Source: Planctomycetota bacterium
GTDB lineage: Bacteria; Planctomycetota; UBA11346
Assembly (NCBI GenBank): GCA_024641365.1
Contig: JAHEDF010000034.1
Location: forward strand, 1 to 15,510
Reading direction: 5' to 3'
Length of the DNA stretch: 15,510 nucleotides
In this document: in pieces, positions 7,964-14,933 of the stretch
How the letters are laid out: every line of letters begins with the position of its first letter
Position numbering within the stretch: the stretch's first letter is position 1
The notes under the pieces: generated by a model
What the model saw: only the letters and a program-made list of their open reading frames with translations
Databases searched by the model: none
Told to the model about the DNA's origin: nothing
Made by a program: the position numbers and the translations under genes

Positions 7964-8494
7964 ATGAGCAACCACTCACATTGCCAGCACACAATTGCTG
8001 TTTACGCTGCTCCACCAATCGTGAATCGCTCTGCCGCTCTTGTACTCAACATTGTTTTACCCGGTACGGGCTTATTGCTACGTACTCCTGGGTGGATCGC
8101 TACCATAGCCGCCATTATTGGCGTGGTTGGCTGGTCGTTATTAGCAATTGCGTGGCTAAGCCCAGGAATTCCCAGCCTGATTCCATTCGGTTGGGCAGGA
8201 CTCGCAGCCTATACTTGTGGCGCAGTCGTAGCAGGTATGCACTGGTTATTCACTGAGCGGCCATCATCCAACAACGTCCAAGCTATCAATCCACTTTTCG
8301 ACGAAATTGCTGGGTTTTACTTAGCGAATGATTTGACCGCAGCAGAAGCGGGGGCTAAACGATTAATTGCCGTAGCTGGCAGTGAGCCCGGCGCTTGGCG
8401 GCTTTTAGGAATGATATTACGCGCACAAGGCTCCCATAAACGGGCCGAGCGGGCCGAGCACAAGGCGCATCGATTAGAGGCAAATCGAGGCTAA
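7964..8494 (+). CDS. Small membrane protein with TPR-like C-terminus, function unknown
   Basis: A 176-residue product. Hydrophobic stretches lie at about 23-40 (AALVLNIVLPGTGLLL), 44-65 (WIATIAAIIGVVGWSLLAIA) and 70-92 (PFGWAGLAAYTCGAVVAGM), giving two or three membrane passes. The C-terminal ~70 residues look soluble and helical: IAGFYLANDLTAAEAGAKRL, then PGAWRLLGMILRAQG and HKRAERAEHKAHRLE. Together these resemble one or two TPR units. I do not recognise the family. ATG 7964 is preferred because GGTGAG (7954-7959) sits 4 nt before it. ATG 7937 is in frame, adds nine residues and would overlap the start codon of the divergent pseudouridine synthase gene. Base pattern and length favour a real gene, but its role is open. 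Confidence 0.7.
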   Translation: MSNHSHCQHTIAVYAAPPIVNRSAALVLNIVLPGTGLLLRTPGWIATIAAIIGVVGWSLLAIAWLSPGIPSLIPFGWAGLAAYTCGAVVAGMHWLFTERPSSNNVQAINPLFDEIAGFYLANDLTAAEAGAKRLIAVAGSEPGAWRLLGMILRAQGSHKRAERAEHKAHRLEANRG

Positions 8495-8557
8495 CGAGCC
8501 TACCAGCAAGCGGGTGCAAGGTGGCGGTTAAGGCACTCAAGCCACATGCTGGACAAA

Positions 8558-8588
8558 TTGCCTCAGGATCATGCCGATTTCATGTAAT
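8558..8588 (+). promoter_or_regulatory. Weak candidate sigma-70-like promoter for the mini-ORF/FHA transcript
   Basis: TTGCCT (8558-8563) and TGTAAT (8583-8588) stand 19 nt apart in the 226-nt gap after the membrane-protein gene, 20 nt before the mini-ORF. The spacing is longer than ideal and the -35 match is partial, so this is tentative. Confidence 0.2.
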
Positions 8589-8608
8589 ATCTTGGGCTTA
8601 AATTAGTA

Positions 8609-8719
8609 ATGACCCACCTGGCTGTGCGCACCTCACCACTGGAAGATGCAGAGCAAGCACTTGCTGTCCGTCAGTGGCATGATGAAGTAGGCGTCTTCAC
8701 CCCCCCGGTTATTCGCTAA
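8609..8719 (+). CDS. Possible 36-codon upstream ORF, translationally linked to the FHA gene
   Basis: ATG 8609 opens a 36-residue frame beginning MTHLAVRTSPLEDAEQALAV and ending FTPPVIR. Its TAA (8717-8719) is followed by a single C and then the ATG of the FHA gene. The FHA gene has no visible Shine-Dalgarno, so re-initiation or coupling from this frame would be one way to translate it. No Shine-Dalgarno is clear before the mini-ORF either, and so short a frame can arise by chance. Function unknown. Confidence 0.3.
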   Translation: MTHLAVRTSPLEDAEQALAVRQWHDEVGVFTPPVIR

Positions 8720-8720
8720 C

Positions 8721-10133
8721 ATGAGTAAGATTCGCATTGCCAATGGACCGTATCGCGGACGCGAAAAATCGCTGGCTGACAAATCATTAACCATTGGTCG
8801 TGATGCTGAGGCTGGCATTCAAATTTTAGACCGTTCCGCGAGTCGTTTTCATGCCGAAATTTTCCCCGTCGGCGGCATGTTTTTCGTGCGCGATTTAGAC
8901 AGTAAAAATGGCACCTATGTTAATGATGATCGTTTAGGCGATGAAGAATTATTGCGCGAAGGTGATGTCATTAAAATTGGCACCACCGAATTAGTTTATG
9001 AAAGTGGCACAGCGTTGGCAGACGACAGCTCTGCGCGGATCGCCTATCAAGACGATCCCGATATGTTGTCACATACGCTAGAATTCCGTGTCGATGAATT
9101 ATCAGATATTGATGAAATTGAGGAAGAGCAAACTGATCAAAGCAGTGCACGTGGCTTAAGAATATTATATCAAGTCGGTCGTATTTTATCAGACACCATC
9201 GATATCGCCGATAAGGAAGCAAAAGTTTTAGACTTTTTAGTGTCTGGCATGCCTGGTGAAAGTGCGCTTATTTTCAAACGCGAAGCCACAACTGGGAAAT
9301 TAGTGCCAACCACCGTGCGCACCATCTCACCACGCGTACAACCAGTTATTAGTCGTTCTATTATTAAGAAAACTTTTGCTGAAAATAAAGCGCTGCATAG
9401 CGCAAATGCCAGTGAAGATGAACGCTTTGATCGCCATGCGAGTGTTATTCAAAAAGGAATTCGCTCAGTAATTTGCGTACCGTTATCCATTGGTGGACAC
9501 ACGAAAGGTGTTCTTTATTTATCGCGTGGTCCTGGTGCCGATGCCTTTGATCAAATGGATCTGGAATTAATTAGTGCGTGCGCCATTCAACTTGGTTTAG
9601 CACAACATGCTGCTGAACAAAGTCGCCGTCATCGTGTTGCGTCACGTCAATTAATGACGGCATTAATTCGCGCCTTAGAAACACGTACTGGTTGTTTGGG
9701 TGCAGGCGAACGTTGTGCGCGTACCTGTATTGCGCTTGCAGAAGCATCACATTTATCAACTGCAGCACGTGAGCGTGTGCGTCATGCTGGACTATTACAT
9801 CATATTGATCGTATGATGGATGTCAGTCGCGATGAAGCGCTCACCATTTTAGAATCCGTTGATGATTTAGAACATGTCCTGCCATTATTAAAACATGCGC
9901 AAGAACGTTTAGATGGTAGCGGTCCATTAGGATTAAAAGATTCCGAATTAGAAACCGAAGTGCGTATAATTGCAGTTGCAGCTGCTATGGAACAACGTTT
10001 TGCAGAAGATCAGGGCGCTGACCCCAATGCTATAATCGAAGCGTTAATGAAAGATCGCGGTTTAGATAGTGGTTTAACCCAATTATTACAAACCTGTCAT
10101 TTAGATGGTAGTCTGTACACCAATCGCGAATAA
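8721..10133 (+). CDS. FHA-GAF protein with degenerate HD-GYP-like C-terminal domain
   Basis: A 470-residue cytoplasmic signalling protein. Residues 1-95 are an FHA domain that binds phosphothreonine: LTIGRD (23-28), SRFHAE (41-46), DLDSKNGTYVN (58-68) and GDVIKIG (81-87); the phosphopeptide-contacting Arg, Ser-Arg and Asn positions look intact. An acidic linker (100-140) leads to a GAF domain (about 145-300, including RSVICVPLSIGGHTKGVLYL). Residues 309-460 follow the layout of an HD-GYP c-di-GMP phosphodiesterase. However, GHSERV is replaced by GAGERCAR (327-334), HD in LLHDIGK becomes HH in LLHHIDR (358-364), HHERxDGSGYP becomes AQERLDGSGPL (393-403) and VADAFDAL becomes VAAAMEQRF. Metal ligands are therefore lost and catalysis is unlikely. 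No signal peptide or membrane helix is seen. It could read phosphorylation made by the kinase at 2992-6147; that is inference. The start has no Shine-Dalgarno. Confidence 0.9.
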   Translation: MSKIRIANGPYRGREKSLADKSLTIGRDAEAGIQILDRSASRFHAEIFPVGGMFFVRDLDSKNGTYVNDDRLGDEELLREGDVIKIGTTELVYESGTALADDSSARIAYQDDPDMLSHTLEFRVDELSDIDEIEEEQTDQSSARGLRILYQVGRILSDTIDIADKEAKVLDFLVSGMPGESALIFKREATTGKLVPTTVRTISPRVQPVISRSIIKKTFAENKALHSANASEDERFDRHASVIQKGIRSVICVPLSIGGHTKGVLYLSRGPGADAFDQMDLELISACAIQLGLAQHAAEQSRRHRVASRQLMTALIRALETRTGCLGAGERCARTCIALAEASHLSTAARERVRHAGLLHHIDRMMDVSRDEALTILESVDDLEHVLPLLKHAQERLDGSGPLGLKDSELETEVRIIAVAAAMEQRFAEDQGADPNAIIEALMKDRGLDSGLTQLLQTCHLDGSLYTNRE

Positions 10134-10249
10134 TAGCTAAGCACGTCGTTGCCAATTGATATTATCTGACGTTTACAGTTGCTTGTTGATGGCAATGAAT
10201 GCCATCGGGGTGGTGTTTTTCAGCAGCCTGCTACGCTCTCGGCCCACTT

Positions 10250-10255
10250 GGAGGT
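10250..10255 (+). promoter_or_regulatory. Ribosome binding site of the CARDB-like lipoprotein gene
   Basis: GGAGGT lies 3 nt before ATG 10259. It argues against the upstream in-frame ATG at 10199 and supports a start that gives a compact lipoprotein signal. The spacing is short. ATG codons at 10286, 10289 and 10295 are alternatives but are further away. Confidence 0.6.
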
Positions 10256-10258
10256 GCC

Positions 10259-11101
10259 ATGGTTGGTGGTCTGCTACGATCTGCGATGATGTCGATGCTA
10301 GTGATTATCAGTGCTGTAGTGAGCTGCAGCTTAGTCAGCTGTAAAAGTCCCGGCGAACCATTCGCTTTTAAAGATGTAAAAATTTCAGTTGGCCCTAGTG
10401 CTACGCCAACACAACCAGCGACAACGCACCCAACCACTATTCAATTTACCATTCGTAATACCTGGAATAAAGACCTCAGTACTATTCCATGGGAAATGCG
10501 CTTAAATACCGATCCCGCAAATCCATTATCTGGTTCGGTGGTCACTAGCGGTGTGGTTTCTATTCCAGCGTTCGGTTCTCTTGGACAATCATATAATCTT
10601 GGAACGCTGGCAAAAGGTTCTTATACCTATGCAATTATTTTAGACCCAGCCAACAGCATAAGTGAAGACAACGAATCGAACAATATTGGACAGGTCACAA
10701 TTCTGGTCGCTGATCAAGATATTAGTTTTGGTCCGACAACGCCAAATATCACTATAAATGCAGGAATGGGTTTACCATCATCTCGACAATTAACCGCAAC
10801 ATTTGAAATATTGCATACCGTTTCTACCACGGCTCCAGCACCACCTGCGGTAGCTATTAACGTACCCTATGCCGTTACGCTTAATGGTAATCCTATAACG
10901 CCCGACATAGCAAGTATAGCCAGTCCGGTTAATGTTAATCCTGCTGGCACTAACCCGCAAACCGTCACTTTGACTTTACCTGCAACTGGTAGCGCTGGTT
11001 CATTTCCATACGTTATTACTTTATCACCAGCAGCTGGCGATGATAATAATAAGGCAAATAATTCATACACGGTAGTGCTGAGCGTACCTGCATCTGGTTG
11101 A
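10259..11101 (+). CDS. Predicted lipoprotein with two CARDB-like beta-sandwich repeats
   Basis: A 280-residue exported protein. The N-terminus MVGGLLRSAMMSMLVIISAV runs into VSCSLVSCKSP. LVSC (25-28) is a lipobox with Cys28 the likely lipidated residue; Cys23 is an alternative. The mature part contains two repeats typical of CARDB (cell-adhesion-related, bacterial). Repeat 1 (about 35-155) has FTIRNTWNKDLS and closes with ILDPANSISEDNESNNIGQV. Repeat 2 (about 160-278) is more diverged and closes with LSPAAGDDNNKANNSYTVVL. The D-N-ESNN type endings are the diagnostic feature. It is probably anchored in an envelope membrane, with a binding or adhesion role and no enzyme motif. Seven nucleotides separate its stop from the DUF1080 lipoprotein gene, whose Shine-Dalgarno overlaps that stop, so the two form an operon. 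An ATG at 10199 would add 20 unlikely residues. Confidence 0.8.
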   Translation: MVGGLLRSAMMSMLVIISAVVSCSLVSCKSPGEPFAFKDVKISVGPSATPTQPATTHPTTIQFTIRNTWNKDLSTIPWEMRLNTDPANPLSGSVVTSGVVSIPAFGSLGQSYNLGTLAKGSYTYAIILDPANSISEDNESNNIGQVTILVADQDISFGPTTPNITINAGMGLPSSRQLTATFEILHTVSTTAPAPPAVAINVPYAVTLNGNPITPDIASIASPVNVNPAGTNPQTVTLTLPATGSAGSFPYVITLSPAAGDDNNKANNSYTVVLSVPASG

Positions 11102-11108
11102 GGTCGTT

Positions 11109-11813
11109 ATGCGCTTACTCGCCCTCTTATTTTTGACGATATTTTTGTGTAGCTGTGCACAACGCGATAGTAGTCCCATCGCGAATCAACACGATGGATG
11201 GGAATCTATTTTTGATGGTAAAACATTACAGGGTTGGTCCGCACCAGATATGCGTTATTTCCGTGTTGCGGATGAAGCAATCACTGGTGAAACCACTGAG
11301 ACATTAAATCCGAAAATTAATCAATTTATTGTTTGGCAAGGTGGCGAACTAAGCGATTTTGAAGTGGAATTTCAATTTCGTATTTTCGGAGAAAAAAGTA
11401 ATTCCGGCATGCAATTTCGTAGTGAAGTGAAAGAAAATGGTTTAGTGCACGGTTATCAAGCTGATATTGATGGGCAGGCTAAATTCTTCGCCGGTATTTG
11501 GGATGAATATGGCTCACGACGATCATTGGCCGCACGCGGCCAATCAGTAGTCATTGCTGAAAATGGAGAACGTGCCCAATCACCGCTACCCGGAACCGAA
11601 TCACTAACCGGAATGGCACTCGATCAATGGACCACCTATCGCATTAAATGTTTTGGACCGCGCTGTGAACTCTATCTGAATAATATCCTGACTGCGGTAT
11701 TGGTTGATAATGAAATTGGTAAAGCACGTGATCGTGGTGTGCTCGCCATGCCTATTATTCCAGGTATGCCAATGAAGGTGCAATACCGACATATTTACAT
11801 TAAGCGCTATTAA
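11109..11813 (+). CDS. DUF1080 / 3-keto-disaccharide hydrolase family lipoprotein
   Basis: A 234-residue exported protein. Residues 1-15 form a lipoprotein signal with lipobox LCSC (13-16), Cys16 lipidated. The remainder is one DUF1080 beta-sandwich: it opens GWESIFDGKTLQGW (30-43), continues with FEVEFQFRIFGEKSNSGMQF and GLVHGYQADIDGQ, and ends near VQYRHIYIKRY. Family members, abundant in planctomycetes, are annotated as glycoside-hydrolase-like or 3-keto-glycoside hydrolases; the precise substrate here cannot be read. GAGG (11100-11103) overlaps the stop of the preceding CARDB-like gene and lies 5 nt from the ATG, showing tight coupling. The length is typical for a single-domain member. 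The gene is followed by the long repeat-bearing noncoding region. Confidence 0.88.
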   Translation: MRLLALLFLTIFLCSCAQRDSSPIANQHDGWESIFDGKTLQGWSAPDMRYFRVADEAITGETTETLNPKINQFIVWQGGELSDFEVEFQFRIFGEKSNSGMQFRSEVKENGLVHGYQADIDGQAKFFAGIWDEYGSRRSLAARGQSVVIAENGERAQSPLPGTESLTGMALDQWTTYRIKCFGPRCELYLNNILTAVLVDNEIGKARDRGVLAMPIIPGMPMKVQYRHIYIKRY

Positions 11814-12133
11814 TTAACAGTTCTTATATTTTTATTGATGAATAATATTACGATTTACCATTTAAAAACTAAATGACGGAAAAATTTTTACTTTATTTGA
11901 ACAGGAGGAACGGAGACAATGCTATTCGACTAAGAAATACATATAAGTCAGCAATTTACATTAGTTATATAAATCAAGCTTCGCTCGCATGAATTCCGAA
12001 ATACGGGATTTCTTCGAAGGCCTTCATCACAGAGGACACCGAGAACACAGAGGTATTAAACATTTCATGTGAAGATGTGCTCCGTAATAAAACACGGATA
12101 TTTCAGGTGGTATTTTCTCACATCGTCAAAATC

Positions 12134-12314
12134 ATACCAATTCCGGCTCACTATATCCTAAATAATAAGACACTTACATGGAGGACCGGAGAAACGGAGA
12201 AATACCAAGGTGGAAATCCTGTGGTTCTTGAAAAAACACAGCTTTCCTCTTCGGTTCTCTGGTTCTCCATGTTAATCTGTTGCCATTACGGATGATTTGA
12301 GGCGGAATTAGTAT
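12134..12314. repeat. Third inverted arms (pair D) of the nested palindrome
   Basis: 12134-12150 (ATACCAATTCCGGCTCA) matches the reverse complement of 12298-12314 at 15 of 17 positions. Unlike the other three pairs, this one is not built from the 9-nt GAGG-type unit. It lies between pairs B and C. Confidence 0.65.
12176..12272. repeat. Innermost inverted arms (pair C) of the nested palindrome
   Basis: The left arm 12176-12202 reads ACATGGAGG, ACCGGAGAA, ACGGAGAAA, which is three 9-nt units. The right arm 12243-12272 is its imperfect reverse complement, ending GGTTCTCCATGT. About 40 nt separate them. Confidence 0.75.
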
Positions 12315-12559
12315 CAGATGCATAAGAAATTTTATTATGGTCCAGTATAATAATTCTCGTTTTACAACTCTGTGCTCTCCGTGTTGAAGGCTTTCAAAAG
12401 CGCATTTATAAGGGGAAACCGTAATAATTAGCCGAATAGCATTGGAACGGAGGACAGCGTTCTGGAAAACAATGCGAAATTATTTCAATTTCTCCTCCGT
12501 TGCTCCGTTCTTCTTGTTCATTTTCTTTATAATAATAAAATTTTTATTCGTATGTAACG

Positions 12560-13381
12560 TTAGCTTTTTGCTAATTCTTTGGCGCGCTGTTCAGCTGCTG
12601 CCATAGCACGCGACATTAAGCCCATAAAATCAGCATCGTCGATAACTTGTAATGCCGCAGCTGTGGTTCCCTTAGGACTGGTCACCTGCTCACGCAGTTT
12701 CGTTGCTTCAAATCCACTACTGAGTAAATAATCCCAGGCACCAGCTCCGGTTTGTCCAACTAATAAAACTGCTTCCTCGCGACTAAATCCTAATTCCATC
12801 GCCCCTGCTACCATTGCCTCGGCAAAACGGAAGAAATAGGCTGGACCGCTACCGGATACGGCGGTGACGGCATCAATACGACTTTCATCACTGACGCGTA
12901 ATACTTTTCCGCACCCCGAAAATAATGACTCTGCTAAATTTAAATCACTGTCCGTAACATGCGGACCGCCAAAAAGTCCAACCATACCCTTTCCAATTGC
13001 TAACGGTGTATTTGGCATAGTACGCACAATATGTGCACCAGGTGGTAACCAGCTGCTAAATGTTTCCGTCGTAATCCCGGCGACGATCGACACTAATAAT
13101 TGATGTGGTTGCCAAGCGTCTTTTAATAAAGGCACCGCTTTGGGAGCCATTTGTGGTTTAATTGCCAATACCACCACATCCGCATCACGTATGGCTGCAG
13201 CATTATCATCAGTCGCTTCACAACCACGTTCCTGAAAGGCTGCCCGCTTAGCAGCGTCAGGTTCTGACACGATGATGCGCGGGCGCGGATTTTTTTTCAG
13301 CAACCCACTGATAATGGCAGTCGCCATATTGCCACCACCGATAAGCGTAATGACTGGGGCTGAAGTCTCTGCGGATGTCAT
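12560..13381 (-). CDS. proC: Pyrroline-5-carboxylate reductase
   Basis: Reduces pyrroline-5-carboxylate to L-proline with NAD(P)H, the last step of proline synthesis, in the cytoplasm. The 273-residue length is normal for ProC. The N-terminal Rossmann domain has ITLIGGGNMATAI (11-23), VVVLAIKPQM (69-78) and VSIVAGITTE. MPNTP (122-126) follows, and then the C-terminal helical dimer domain with VSGSGPAYFF (175-184), the substrate-binding TSPKGTTAAAL (234-244) and a normal C-terminus. The ATG at 13379-13381 has GGAG at 13387-13390 with 5-nt spacing. It is divergent from astB with a 90-bp shared upstream region, and its end faces the repeat region. Confidence 0.97.
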   Translation of the reverse strand: MTSAETSAPVITLIGGGNMATAIISGLLKKNPRPRIIVSEPDAAKRAAFQERGCEATDDNAAAIRDADVVVLAIKPQMAPKAVPLLKDAWQPHQLLVSIVAGITTETFSSWLPPGAHIVRTMPNTPLAIGKGMVGLFGGPHVTDSDLNLAESLFSGCGKVLRVSDESRIDAVTAVSGSGPAYFFRFAEAMVAGAMELGFSREEAVLLVGQTGAGAWDYLLSSGFEATKLREQVTSPKGTTAAALQVIDDADFMGLMSRAMAAAEQRAKELAKS

Positions 13382-13471
13382 AGTGTCTCCAAAGTCAGGG
13401 CGCAGCGTGGTATTTTTTACCGAGGCACAAGGTGGGTTTCCGTCACCGCCACTTGTTTTACGCTTTGCCCC

Positions 13472-14752
13472 ATGACCTCAGCATTGATTGAACTCCAAGT
13501 CGATGGTTTGCCCGGACCAACACATCATTTTGGTGGATTATCGCACGGTAATTTGGCCAGTCTCTCTCATGCCGGATTTCGCGCTCAGCCAAAAGCCGCC
13601 GCGCTACAAAGTTTAGAGAAAATGCGCCAAGTAGTACAACTCGGCGGACAGCAAGCGTGGTTACCGCCACTGCTGCGACCAGACTTGGCTTTACTGCGAC
13701 AAAGTGGGTTTCACGGCAGCGATGAAGAGGTTCTCAGCGCAGCGCAAGACCATCCACACTTACTCAATATCGCCACCAGCAGTGCGTTTATGTGGAGTGC
13801 AAATTGCGCGACTATAATTCCGGAAACGGATAGCGCTGATGGTCACTGTCATATTATTCCAGCAAATTTATTAGCGATGTCGCATCGCGCCCGAGAAGGA
13901 CATGAGCGTGCTAAACAATGGCGTCGTATTGCGGCTTCGATTCCGCAATTAGTTATTCACGATCCGTTACCAAATATTTCCGTTTTAAGTGATGAAGGCG
14001 CCGCTAATCACAGTCGTCTATTTTCTGATGATACAGTGACGCATATTTTTGTGTACGGACGCACAACCGATAACGCCCCACCTACTCGTTTCCCAGCCCG
14101 GCAAACCTTAGCTGCCTGTCAGGCAGTAGCTCGGTGCGGTGAATTAACTACAGATAATTCCTTATTTATTCAGCAATCGCCTACTGCCATTGATGCTGGC
14201 GCATTTCATAATGATGTCGTTATGGTTAGCAGCGATAACCATCTATTAATTCACCAGCACGCATGGGTCAATCAACTACAAATTCTTACCGCACTGCGTC
14301 ATCGACATCCGTCACTACATGTTGCAGAAATTTCTCAAAATGAGTTAACATTATCAGATGCTGTTGCGTCCTATTTATTTAATAGCCAATTATTAGCGCT
14401 GCCATACGGCTTAGTGATGATCGCACCCCAACAAGCTGCAAGTGGCCCAGCGCGGACGGTTATTAATAAATTATGCGATACTGGCTTTTTATCGGCTGTG
14501 CATTTTCTTGACTTGAATGAAAGCATGGCAAATGGTGGCGGTCCCGCTTGCTTACGTTTGCGTGTGCCAATTTCACAAACGATTTTATCTCAATTACCAA
14601 ATGGGTTCCTACTGACAGAAGAAAAGATTGATGCGCTCGGCAACATTGTGCGGCAACATTACCGTGATTCATTAGTGGTATCTGACTTATCCGATGTCGC
14701 GTTACTGCAGGAATGCCAGGCCGCTCATCAGGCATTCGTTGCCTGTTTCTAA
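13472..14752 (+). CDS. astB: N-succinylarginine dihydrolase
   Basis: Hydrolyses N2-succinylarginine to N2-succinylornithine, two ammonia and CO2, the second step of the arginine succinyltransferase (AST) catabolic pathway. The 426-residue protein follows E. coli AstB throughout: LQVDGLPGPTHHFGGLSHGN (8-27), SSAFMWSANCATI (103-115), SDEGAANHSR (173-182), PARQTLAACQAVAR (208-221), AFHNDVVMVS (244-253), SDAVASYLFNSQLL (295-308) and ESMANGGGPACLRLRV (350-365). The catalytic triad expected from E. coli (Glu, His, Cys) is present as Glu175, His246 and Cys360. It is slightly shorter than E. coli AstB (447). No Shine-Dalgarno precedes the ATG. No astA, astC, astD or astE is in the window, and the neighbours are divergent proC and an amine oxidase. 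Confidence 0.96.
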   Translation: MTSALIELQVDGLPGPTHHFGGLSHGNLASLSHAGFRAQPKAAALQSLEKMRQVVQLGGQQAWLPPLLRPDLALLRQSGFHGSDEEVLSAAQDHPHLLNIATSSAFMWSANCATIIPETDSADGHCHIIPANLLAMSHRAREGHERAKQWRRIAASIPQLVIHDPLPNISVLSDEGAANHSRLFSDDTVTHIFVYGRTTDNAPPTRFPARQTLAACQAVARCGELTTDNSLFIQQSPTAIDAGAFHNDVVMVSSDNHLLIHQHAWVNQLQILTALRHRHPSLHVAEISQNELTLSDAVASYLFNSQLLALPYGLVMIAPQQAASGPARTVINKLCDTGFLSAVHFLDLNESMANGGGPACLRLRVPISQTILSQLPNGFLLTEEKIDALGNIVRQHYRDSLVVSDLSDVALLQECQAAHQAFVACF

Positions 14753-14867
14753 ACAAAAAGCGAATTAGCAGCTAACAAACACGTACATAAACCGTAAACA
14801 CCAAGAATACCCCCCTTGATGCGCTAGCAGAATCACTATGTCTAGTCGCGATTGTCATTACTACCAA

Positions 14868-14883
14868 ACGCCGTTTTCGGCGT
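14868..14883 (+). promoter_or_regulatory. Perfect GC-rich hairpin in the leader of the amine oxidase gene
   Basis: A 6-bp stem ACGCCG / CGGCGT closes a TTTT loop, 50 nt before the amine oxidase start. No T-run follows, so it is a poor intrinsic terminator for astB. It may be a leader hairpin that stabilises or controls the downstream message. Confidence 0.45.
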
Positions 14884-14933
14884 CCGGAGGTAGAAGACAA
14901 ACACTGACAAATCAACATGACAAGGATGTCACC

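Larger units (their letters stand above)
12016..12395. repeat. Second inverted arms (pair B) of the nested palindrome
   Basis: The left arm 12016-12053 starts GAAGGCCTTCATCACAGAGG and continues with two more 9-nt units (ACACCGAGA, ACACAGAGG). The right arm 12366-12395 is its imperfect reverse complement: CTCTGTGCTCTCCGTGTT followed by GAAGGCTTTC. The right arm is one unit shorter. Confidence 0.75.
11898..12520. repeat. Outermost inverted arms (pair A) of the nested palindrome
   Basis: The left tract 11898-11915 (TGAACAGGAGGAACGGAG) is the reverse complement of 12503-12520 at 16 of 18 positions. Immediately inside, 11918-11933 (AATGCTATTCGACTAA) matches the reverse complement of 12428-12443 at 15 of 16. 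The right side also carries an extra GGAACGGAGGAC tract (12444-12455) facing 12491-12510, so the right arm is itself partly palindromic. The tracts consist of a 9-nt unit of the form AACGGAGNN. Confidence 0.8.
11814..12559. other. Gene-free region occupied by nested inverted repeats
   Basis: No gene is supported on either strand over about 750 bp. The first ~80 nt are AT-rich with no obvious terminator. From 11898 to 12520 at least four pairs of inverted arms are nested concentrically, and the right end lies 40 nt from the proC stop. A 72-codon frame at 12077-12295 runs through the repeat arms and has no protein-like features. Confidence 0.85.

Noticed and set aside
7939..7992. Longer start for the RsuA-family gene
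   Set aside because: The extra 18 residues do not resemble the family and would extend past the start of the divergent gene. The S4 domain begins naturally after ATG 7938.
10199..10258. Upstream start for the CARDB-like lipoprotein
   Set aside because: It would put 20 extra residues before the signal sequence, while GGAGGT at 10250 points to ATG 10259.
12077..12295. 72-codon forward frame in the repeat region
   Set aside because: It runs through the inverted arms of pairs C and D, lacks a ribosome site and has no recognisable domain.
14755..14780. Terminator after astB
   Set aside because: Only a 5-bp TTAGC/GCTAA stem is present, without a T-run.
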